Shown: piece by piece, positions 6,644-12,461 of the stretch
How positions within the stretch are numbered: position 1 is the stretch's first letter
Layout: the number at the start of each line of letters is the position of its first letter
Assembly: GCA_017405545.1 (NCBI GenBank)
Contig: JAFRAF010000034.1
Span: 1 to 12,461 of the forward strand
Direction of reading: 5' to 3'
Length of the DNA: 12,461 nt
From: Oscillospiraceae bacterium
Lineage (GTDB): Bacteria; Bacillota; Clostridia; Oscillospirales; Oscillospiraceae
Translations under genes and position numbers: made by a program
Notes under the pieces: model-generated
Told to the model about the DNA's origin: nothing
The model's input: only the letters and a program-made list of their open reading frames with translations
Database searches by the model: none

Positions 6644-7767
6644 AATTGCCGTTTGAAATAAAAATGCCGGATCTGTCTGAGAACCGGAATATAATAATCA
6701 TAGCCGCAGCCTGCCTGCTCGTGATAATACTGCTTGTCGTACTCATTGCGACCGGGGCCATATCCTTCGGAGGGCAGCGCGACGCCGACGCCGGGCCGGA
6801 CACGGACCGGAAAGGCGACACGGTCTTTTACTATGAGACCGGCAGCCGTGCTGTTTTCGGCGACCTCAACGGTCGGCTCATGGTGGCCTCATCTCTGGGA
6901 GCATCCTTTTATAACAGGGACGGCAGCGAGGTGTTTACAAGCGTAAGGCCCATGGACTGGCCGGTGCTAAGCACAGGCGGCGGCAAGGCCGCGGTGTGGG
7001 AGACCGGCGGGGATAAGTTCATGACCGTAGACTCGGGCGGCATAGACATGGACATGAAAACCGAGAGCCCGGTTATCACGGCTTCGCTCAACGAAAAGGG
7101 CTGGCTCTGCCTTTGCACTGAGGACAGCGCCTATTACGGTGTCGTGACTGTGTATAATGACAAGGGCGTGGCCGAATACAAATGGTATTCCGGCAACGGA
7201 TATCTGATGAACGCGAAGCTGGCGGACAACTGCAAGGACATGGCTGTCCTTACACTCAACACTGAGGGGAGCGCCATTGTCTACTATAAATTGGACAGTG
7301 AAGAGGAACAGGCGCGTTTTGAGCTTGACGGGGAGCTTATAATTGATATATGCTATACATCGGCGGGTGATCTCGCTGTCCTCAGCAATAACTGCCTGCG
7401 CATACTCAGCGGAGATACCCTGAAGGCAAAGTTTGATTTCCCGTCACAGCATTTGGGCGCCTATGCCTTTGCCGATGGCTATACAGTGATATTCTGCAAT
7501 GAAAGCCAGTTCGGAAACGGCGGCAGTCTGATAACGCTCAATGACAGCTGCGAGGTCATCGGGCTTGTGGAGCTGGGAAAAAACGTGGATGTAATAGCGA
7601 CTTGCGGCAGCAGAGTGGCCACGCTCAGCGCGGATGTTGTCACCGAGTATAACCGGGCTCTTGACCAGAAGGACTGTTATGAGACGGATACCGGAACGAT
7701 AAGCATCATCGTGGGTTCGGACAAATCTGTGCTCGCGCTGGGAAAATACAGCGCGGAACGGTTTTAA
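6640..7767 (+). CDS. Membrane-anchored protein with extracytoplasmic beta-rich domain, DUF5711-like
   Basis: Function unknown. The 375 residues start with about 18 charged or mixed residues, then one strong membrane segment (about 19-42, IIIIAAACLLVIILLVVLIA), then a long soluble part that should lie outside the membrane. That part is rich in short repeated beta-strand stretches with Gly/Asp turns, for example LDGELIIDICYTSAGDLAVL, which suggests a beta-propeller. The architecture and the position before a cvpA-like gene fit the DUF5711 family; that family assignment is from memory and not tested. The start GTG 6640 overlaps the truA stop by 4 bases, so it is translationally coupled to truA. 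It is followed by a 62-base gap before cvpA. No catalytic motif is visible. Confidence 0.72.
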   Translation: MKLPFEIKMPDLSENRNIIIIAAACLLVIILLVVLIATGAISFGGQRDADAGPDTDRKGDTVFYYETGSRAVFGDLNGRLMVASSLGASFYNRDGSEVFTSVRPMDWPVLSTGGGKAAVWETGGDKFMTVDSGGIDMDMKTESPVITASLNEKGWLCLCTEDSAYYGVVTVYNDKGVAEYKWYSGNGYLMNAKLADNCKDMAVLTLNTEGSAIVYYKLDSEEEQARFELDGELIIDICYTSAGDLAVLSNNCLRILSGDTLKAKFDFPSQHLGAYAFADGYTVIFCNESQFGNGGSLITLNDSCEVIGLVELGKNVDVIATCGSRVATLSADVVTEYNRALDQKDCYETDTGTISIIVGSDKSVLALGKYSAERF

Positions 7768-7829
7768 TATTATTGTTTCAAGCGGAGAAGATTAAAATAT
7801 AAGTTCGATTATAAGTGGGGATTAGAGCT

Positions 7830-8540
7830 ATGAGTTTTGTGCTGGATATTATTTTGGTTTGCATCATTGTCTACTGCGCGATAAGGGGATGGCAGAAGGG
7901 CTTTCTCATCAGTCTGTGCGGTATTGTCGCCGTTATTATTGCCATTGTCGGCGGCAATATTGCCGCAAAGGTCTACTGCAATGAATTTGTGGGGCTCATC
8001 GACCCCTTTACCACCGGAATTACGGAAAAGCTTGTGCTGACCGTGACCGGCGACGTGCCGCCGGGGGAGGAAGGCGCCAGATTCCCCCTGACGAATTCCG
8101 AGAGAAAAGACGTGTACACCGTATGCAATGCGGCTATGCGTGAGTTCGGACTGCCCGAGGATGTGGCGGACGAGATAGCCAGAACCGTGGCCGAGGATAA
8201 CGACACGGTGAACGAGGCCATGGGCGTAGCGCTGGCCGAGCAGCTCACTCAGCGCTTTGCATACCTGGCGGTGTTCACAGTTGCCTTCGTGATAATTTTG
8301 CTTGTATTGAGCGTTGTGGGCAGTATTCTGGATTTGAGATTGGAACTGCCAAAGCTGCGAACGGCCAACAACATATCGGGCGCGGTACTGGGCGCCGTAA
8401 AGGGCCTGCTTATAGTAATGGTCATCGCGCTGATATGCAGGTATGTCGTTTTTGTGCTCGGTATAGATACTGTGGAAAAGACCACGCTGCTTGAGGGCAT
8501 GGCCAATCACAATCTCATTGCAGATCATCTCGGACTGTAG
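7830..8540 (+). CDS. cvpA: CvpA family membrane protein
   Basis: The 236 residues begin SFVLDIILVCIIVYCAIRGW, followed by QKGF, the typical start of CvpA (colicin V production) proteins: a first membrane helix and a G-x-x-K-G-F turn. Two helices lie in residues 1-50, then an extracytoplasmic stretch of about 85 residues rich in acidic and polar side chains, then two more helices near 148-170 and 187-215. The later part, LRTANNISGAVLGAVKGLL, matches the conserved second half of the family. CvpA is linked in other bacteria to envelope homeostasis and, in E. coli, to colicin V export, but its mechanism is unclear. ATG 7830 has a GGGG element about 10 bases upstream; a GTG at 7815 would add five residues. 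The stop is TAG, showing that TAG is read as stop in this organism. Confidence 0.85.
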   Translation: MSFVLDIILVCIIVYCAIRGWQKGFLISLCGIVAVIIAIVGGNIAAKVYCNEFVGLIDPFTTGITEKLVLTVTGDVPPGEEGARFPLTNSERKDVYTVCNAAMREFGLPEDVADEIARTVAEDNDTVNEAMGVALAEQLTQRFAYLAVFTVAFVIILLVLSVVGSILDLRLELPKLRTANNISGAVLGAVKGLLIVMVIALICRYVVFVLGIDTVEKTTLLEGMANHNLIADHLGL

Positions 8541-8690
8541 GCATCCCGGGCTGTAACGCCTGAAAGGTACATCGGTTTTTCCCTTATCAAAGCATGTACT
8601 GTTCAGCCGGATACAGTGTCCCTGAATATATATGCTGCAGGCCACTCCGGATGAGAATAAAGAGGGAGTGGGAGGAGGAACAAAGCCCGA
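8541..8690 (+). other. 150-base gap between cvpA-like and pgsA
   Basis: No gene or clear terminator is visible. The sequence includes an AT-rich AATATATATG (8624-8633) that might be part of a promoter, but no matching -35 at good spacing stands out. It ends in a purine-rich stretch with the pgsA ribosome binding site. Confidence 0.4.
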
Positions 8691-9245
8691 ATGAAGGCTG
8701 CCATTAAAAACGTACCGAATATACTGTCAGTGATCAGGCTCTGCCTGGTACCTGTTTTTCTCATAGTGTTTTTTGAATATGACAAAAAGTATGCGCTTGC
8801 GGTCTATGTTATCGCGTCGATTACGGATGTTCTGGACGGTTTTCTGGCCAGAAAGCTCAACGCACAGTCCAATGTAGGCAGGATCCTTGACCCGCTGGGA
8901 GATAAGCTCATGGCTATCGCCGTGATAAGCTGTCTTACGGTCTCCGGGATACTGCCGCTGTGGGTGTTGCTCTTTTTCCTGGTAAAGGATGCGCTCATGA
9001 TACTGGGCGGCGTGATAATACACAAGCACTACGGAATGGAGATGCCGTCTTCGAACTTCCTGGGGAAAGCTGCGTCCGCAATACTGTTTATTGTATGCAG
9101 CCTTATGATGATTTTCCCGGGAAGGATAGGGGAAGAGGCGATAATGATCGCAGTGGCAGTTGCCGCCGCTGCCTTCGTAAGCTATCTGTTCACATTCAGG
9201 AATGTGACAAAAGCCGGCAACAGCTCTGAAAATGCACGCGGTTAA
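8691..9245 (+). CDS. pgsA: CDP-diacylglycerol-glycerol-3-phosphate 3-phosphatidyltransferase
   Basis: This integral membrane enzyme makes phosphatidylglycerolphosphate from CDP-diacylglycerol and glycerol-3-phosphate, the committed step to phosphatidylglycerol and cardiolipin. The complete CDP-alcohol phosphotransferase signature is present: D46-x2-D49-G50-x2-A53-R54-x8-G63-x3-D67-x3-D71. The start KNVPNILSVIRLCLVPVF and the length of 184 residues, with several predicted membrane helices, are typical of PgsA. A close relative with another head-group acceptor is possible but less likely. AGGAGG lies 12 bases before ATG 8691, a slightly long spacing. The gene follows a 150-base gap after cvpA and is 14 bases before the clpE-like gene. 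No lesion seen. Confidence 0.9.
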   Translation: MKAAIKNVPNILSVIRLCLVPVFLIVFFEYDKKYALAVYVIASITDVLDGFLARKLNAQSNVGRILDPLGDKLMAIAVISCLTVSGILPLWVLLFFLVKDALMILGGVIIHKHYGMEMPSSNFLGKAASAILFIVCSLMMIFPGRIGEEAIMIAVAVAAAAFVSYLFTFRNVTKAGNSSENARG

Positions 9246-9259
9246 AAAGGAGTGATACC

Positions 9260-11566
9260 ATGCAACCGACTCTTTGTGCCAGATGTAAGAAAAATGTGGC
9301 TGTAATATTTATTACCAAGATAGAAAACGGTCAGTCCACAAATGAGGGACTGTGTCTTAAATGCGCAAGGGAATTGAAAATAAAGCCTGTTGATGATATA
9401 ATACAGAAAATGGGCCTGTCCGATGAGGATCTGGAAAACCTGTCCGATGAGATGATGCACGCCTTCGGCGGGGTGGAGAGTCTCACCCTGTCCGACGACG
9501 ACAGCGGGGATGACGACGATGAGAGCGGAAAGACCGCAACCTTCCCCTTCCTCAATAAGCTTTTTTCCGGACCGGATTCCCCAATACCGAATCCCGAGAA
9601 GTCCCGTCCCGGAAGGGATGGTTCCAGGGAGGAGAAAAAAGAGAAGGAGAAAAAGAAAAAGTTTCTTGACAACTATTGCATCTGCCTGACAAAGCGGGCC
9701 AGAGAAGGCAAGCTGGATAAAATGATAGGCAGAGAAACCGAGACTGAGCGTGTCGTTCAGATACTCAACCGCAGACAGAAGAATAACCCCTGCCTCATAG
9801 GCGAGCCCGGAGTCGGAAAAACGGCTATAGCCGAGGGCCTTGCCCAGCGCATAGCTGAAAAAGACGTGCCCTACAAGCTTCGGGAAAAAGAGGTATATCT
9901 TCTGGATCTGACCGCCCTGGTGGCGGGCACCCAGTTCCGCGGCCAGTTTGAGTCCAGAATGAAGGGCCTTATAGAGGAGATAAGGTCAGAGGGCAATGTG
10001 ATATTGGTCATCGACGAGGTCCACAACCTTGTGGGGGCCGGCGACGCCGAGGGCTCCATGAATGCGGCCAACATCCTCAAGCCCGCCCTGTCAAGGGGCG
10101 AGATACAGGTCATCGGCGCCACCACATTTGCCGAGTACCGTTCCCATATAGAAAAGGATTCCGCCCTTGAGCGGCGCTTCCAGCCCGTTATTGTCAACGA
10201 GCCGTCAATCGAGGACAGCGTTGCCATAATAAAGGGCATCGCCCACTACTACGAGCAGTTCCACGGGGTAAAGATACCCGACGCCATTGCAAGGCAGGCT
10301 GTCATACTGTCTGAGCGGTATATCACAGACCGCTTCCTGCCGGATAAGGCCATCGATCTGATTGACGAGGCCTGCTCGGATGTGAACCTGAAAAACAAGG
10401 ACTACGCCGAAGCGGCCACCCTTGAAAAAGAGCGGGACGATATAAGCAAAGAAAGAGAGCTCCTGCTGAGTACTACCGAGGGGGAGGGTGACTATGAGCG
10501 GCTGGCGGCCCTGCGCAGCCGCGAGATGCAGATCAACGAGCAGCTTGACAGGATAGCGGCAAAGGGCATGCCGGAGCTGGGCGTGGATAATCTTGCCAGG
10601 GTCATCGAGCTCTGGACACACATACCGGCCAGCAGCATCCAGGAGGATGAGCACAAGCGTTTGAGCGAGCTGGATAAGCGGCTTAAACAGCATATCGTCG
10701 GTCAGGATGAGGCTGTGGATTTGGTCTGTGCCGCCATAAAGCGCGGAAGAGTGGGCATATCACCGAAGCGCAAGCCCGTGTCATTCATTTTTGTGGGCTC
10801 CACAGGCGTGGGTAAGACCGAGCTTGTCAAGCGGCTTGCGGAGGATCTGTTCAGCGAGCCGGAGTCCCTCATAAGGCTCGACATGTCCGAGTTCATGGAA
10901 AAGCACGCGGTGTCCCGTATAATCGGTTCGCCTCCGGGCTATGTGGGCTATGACGAGGCGGGACAGCTCACGGAGAAGATACGCCGCAGACCCTATTCCG
11001 TGGTGCTCTTCGACGAGATAGAGAAGGCCCATCCCGACGTGATGAATATCCTGCTCCAGATTCTGGACGACGGGCACATCACCGACGCCCACGGCCGCTC
11101 CGTCAATTTCGAAAACACGGTCATAATCATGACCACTAACGCCGGCAGCGACAGGAAGGACGGCTCTGTGGGCTTCAACCGCAGCATAAATGAGCAGGGC
11201 AAGGAGAAAGCTATAAAGGCGCTCAACGATTTCCTGCGCCCCGAATTCATAAACAGGGTAGATGAGATCGTATACTTCAACAAGCTCACGGAGGAAAACT
11301 TCCGGAATATCGCCGGCATACTCCTCGGGGAGCTGAAGGACTGCATGGCGGAAAAGGGCATAGAGCTCAGCTATGATGACAGTGTAATAGACTATCTCAC
11401 AAAGGAATCTTATTCCATCACCTATGGCGCGCGGAACCTCAGACGCACCATACAGAAGGAAGTTGAGGACAAAATAGCCGAGGAGATAATTTCAAATTAC
11501 GCACACCCCCTGAGCCGAATTGGAATTACGGCTGTGGAGGGCAAAATACAAGTAATTGGAGTATAG
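9260..11566 (+). CDS. clpE: ClpE-like Clp ATPase with N-terminal zinc finger
   Basis: An HSP100 AAA+ unfoldase expected to feed proteins to ClpP. The 768 residues start with a four-cysteine zinc finger (C6, C9, C32, C35), the mark of ClpE, in place of the Clp-N repeat domain of ClpC. A charged linker follows, acidic at 78-90 and Lys/Glu-rich at 123-134. The first AAA+ domain has Walker A GEPGVGKT (181-188), Walker B VILVIDE (247-253), pore loop FRGQF (226-230), and arginines R305/R306. A UVR-like coiled segment (about 376-400) follows. The second AAA+ domain has Walker A GSTGVGKT (513-520), Walker B VVLFDE (581-586), pore loop GYVGYDE (560-566), a ClpP-docking VGF (637-639), and R666 in [18 protein letters not shown] sits 8 bases before ATG 9260. 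At 768 residues it is longer than the roughly 700 of B. subtilis ClpE. The stop is TAG. Confidence 0.9.
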   Translation: MQPTLCARCKKNVAVIFITKIENGQSTNEGLCLKCARELKIKPVDDIIQKMGLSDEDLENLSDEMMHAFGGVESLTLSDDDSGDDDDESGKTATFPFLNKLFSGPDSPIPNPEKSRPGRDGSREEKKEKEKKKKFLDNYCICLTKRAREGKLDKMIGRETETERVVQILNRRQKNNPCLIGEPGVGKTAIAEGLAQRIAEKDVPYKLREKEVYLLDLTALVAGTQFRGQFESRMKGLIEEIRSEGNVILVIDEVHNLVGAGDAEGSMNAANILKPALSRGEIQVIGATTFAEYRSHIEKDSALERRFQPVIVNEPSIEDSVAIIKGIAHYYEQFHGVKIPDAIARQAVILSERYITDRFLPDKAIDLIDEACSDVNLKNKDYAEAATLEKERDDISKERELLLSTTEGEGDYERLAALRSREMQINEQLDRIAAKGMPELGVDNLARVIELWTHIPASSIQEDEHKRLSELDKRLKQHIVGQDEAVDLVCAAIKRGRVGISPKRKPVSFIFVGSTGVGKTELVKRLAEDLFSEPESLIRLDMSEFMEKHAVSRIIGSPPGYVGYDEAGQLTEKIRRRPYSVVLFDEIEKAHPDVMNILLQILDDGHITDAHGRSVNFENTVIIMTTNAGSDRKDGSVGFNRSINEQGKEKAIKALNDFLRPEFINRVDEIVYFNKLTEENFRNIAGILLGELKDCMAEKGIELSYDDSVIDYLTKESYSITYGARNLRRTIQKEVEDKIAEEIISNYAHPLSRIGITAVEGKIQVIGV

Positions 11567-11595
11567 AAATAATAAATACAGGAGGATATGAATCA

Positions 11596-12399
11596 ATGAG
11601 TGGATGTAATGGAAATTGCGGAGCCTGCGGCGGCTGCTCGCAGATGCCGTTCCTGGATGAAGAGCAGGAAATCAACCCCGATGTAAAGAAAGTATATGCG
11701 GTAATAAGCGGTAAAGGCGGCGTCGGCAAGTCTATGGTCTCCTCAATGATGGCTGTGGCCATGCAGCGCAAGGGCTACAAGACAGCCATACTGGACGCTG
11801 ATATGACCGGCCCTTCCATCCCCAAGAGCTTCGGTATTTCGGAAAAGGTCAAGGGCGGGATGTACGGTATTGAGCCCGCCGTCTCAGAGAAGGGGACTAA
11901 GGTCATGTCCGTGAACCTTCTTCTGGAGAACGAGACTGACCCCGTACTATGGAGAGGACCCATAATCGCCGATGCGGTGGACCAGTTCTGGAGCAATGTG
12001 CACTGGGGAGAAGTGGACTTTATGTTTGTCGATATGCCTCCCGGAACAGGCGATGTGGCCCTCACGGTCTTCACAACCATCCCCGTGGACGGCATCATCA
12101 TCGTTACCAGCCCCCAGGAGCTTGTTTCCATGATAGTTTCAAAGGCCGCGAAGATGGCGGACATCATGAAGATACCCATCGTGGGCATTGTGGAAAACAT
12201 GTCCGGCTTCGTCTGCCCGGACTGCGGGAAGACCCACAAGATATTCGGCGACAGCCATATCGATCAGATCGCGTCCACCTTCGGTATCGAGAAGGTGTTC
12301 CATATGCCTATCGATCCCAAGCTGGCCGAGCTGTGCGACAATGGCAGCATAGAGAACTTTGAGGGCGACTGGCTCGACGACCTCGAGACCCTTCTTTAA
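11596..12399 (+). CDS. mrp: Mrp/NBP35-family Fe-S cluster carrier ATPase
   Basis: A cytoplasmic P-loop ATPase of the Mrp/ApbC/NBP35 group, which binds and delivers iron-sulfur clusters. The 267 residues begin with a Cys-rich tail (C4, C8, C11, C14), a possible extra cluster or metal site. The deviant Walker A is GKGGVGKS (39-46), followed by ILDADMTGPSIP (65-76), WRGPI, and FVDMPPGTGD (144-153). The dimer-bridging CxxC is C207/C210 in VCPDCGK. The N-terminal domain of unknown function found in E. coli-type Mrp is absent. AGGAGG (11580-11585) lies 10 bases before ATG 11596; the nearer ATG at 11588 is out of frame and stops after three codons. It follows the clpE-like gene by 29 bases and ends just before a terminator. 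It looks complete. Confidence 0.93.
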   Translation: MSGCNGNCGACGGCSQMPFLDEEQEINPDVKKVYAVISGKGGVGKSMVSSMMAVAMQRKGYKTAILDADMTGPSIPKSFGISEKVKGGMYGIEPAVSEKGTKVMSVNLLLENETDPVLWRGPIIADAVDQFWSNVHWGEVDFMFVDMPPGTGDVALTVFTTIPVDGIIIVTSPQELVSMIVSKAAKMADIMKIPIVGIVENMSGFVCPDCGKTHKIFGDSHIDQIASTFGIEKVFHMPIDPKLAELCDNGSIENFEGDWLDDLETLL

Positions 12400-12412
12400 A
12401 AATAAAAAAACC

Positions 12413-12446
12413 AAAACGGTCGACGCTGATGCGTCGGCCGTTTTTT
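12413..12446 (+). terminator. Strong intrinsic terminator after mrp, possibly bidirectional
   Basis: A 14-base-pair stem (12413-12426 with 12431-12444, one T-G wobble) closes a TGAT loop and runs into TTTTTT (12441-12446). On the other strand the A-rich stretch before the stem (12398-12410) becomes a T-rich tail, so it could also stop leftward transcription from a gene beyond the edge. It closes the plus-strand gene run. Confidence 0.92.
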
Positions 12447-12461
12447 GTGCGTTTAACAGCA

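Noticed and set aside
7768..7829. Possible promoter before the cvpA-like gene (TTGTTT at 7773 with TATAAG at 7798)
   Set aside because: The spacing is 19 bases and the -35 is poor; read-through from the upstream gene is as likely.
7809..8645. Minus-strand open frame of 278 codons
   Set aside because: It is antisense to the cvpA-like gene, is rich in His, Tyr and Gln as shadow frames are, and has no ribosome binding site.

Overview
The window looks like a chromosomal segment of a Gram-positive member of the Clostridia (Bacillota), possibly an Oscillospirales-type gut bacterium. The reasons are the linked genes ecfA1-ecfA2-ecfT-truA, the DUF5711-like/CvpA pair, a zinc-finger ClpE-type chaperone, a clostridial-style Cys-rich Mrp, and GGAGG-type ribosome binding sites. 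Base composition is moderately GC-rich by eye, and ATA is used often for isoleucine. The lineage call is an inference from gene content. I see no phage, transposon, CRISPR, tRNA or rRNA.

Layout: (1) 2-2170, minus strand: a FeoA-FeoB fusion for ferrous iron uptake. It runs off the left edge and carries an in-frame TAG inside a very odd patch at 1704-1744. (2) 2171-2481: a 311-base divergent intergenic region. It holds a consensus-like feo promoter with a perfect 8+8 palindrome between its -35 and -10, a weaker rightward promoter, and a leader hairpin. (3) 2482-7767, plus strand: a tightly packed run of an RlmI-like methyltransferase, ecfA1, ecfA2, ecfT, truA and a DUF5711-like membrane-anchored protein. 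Gaps are 0-4 bases or the ends overlap. ecfT has a -1 frame break near 5185. (4) 7830-12399, plus strand: cvpA-like, pgsA, clpE-like and mrp, closed by a strong hairpin terminator at 12413-12446.

The genes combine housekeeping roles. Iron enters through FeoAB and Mrp handles Fe-S clusters. The ECF ATPases and T protein energise vitamin and metal S-components encoded elsewhere. TruA modifies tRNA and the methyltransferase probably modifies rRNA. PgsA makes phosphatidylglycerolphosphate, and the ClpE-like protein is an unfoldase for ClpP. The DUF5711-like and CvpA-like proteins are poorly understood envelope proteins.

I do not find a clearly new biological system. The most notable signals are the clustered A-to-C/T-to-G changes that break the FeoB P-loop, the operator buried in the feo promoter, and the ecfT frame break, which lies just after a heptamer of -1 slippery form. 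The two gene breaks may both be sequencing or assembly artefacts.
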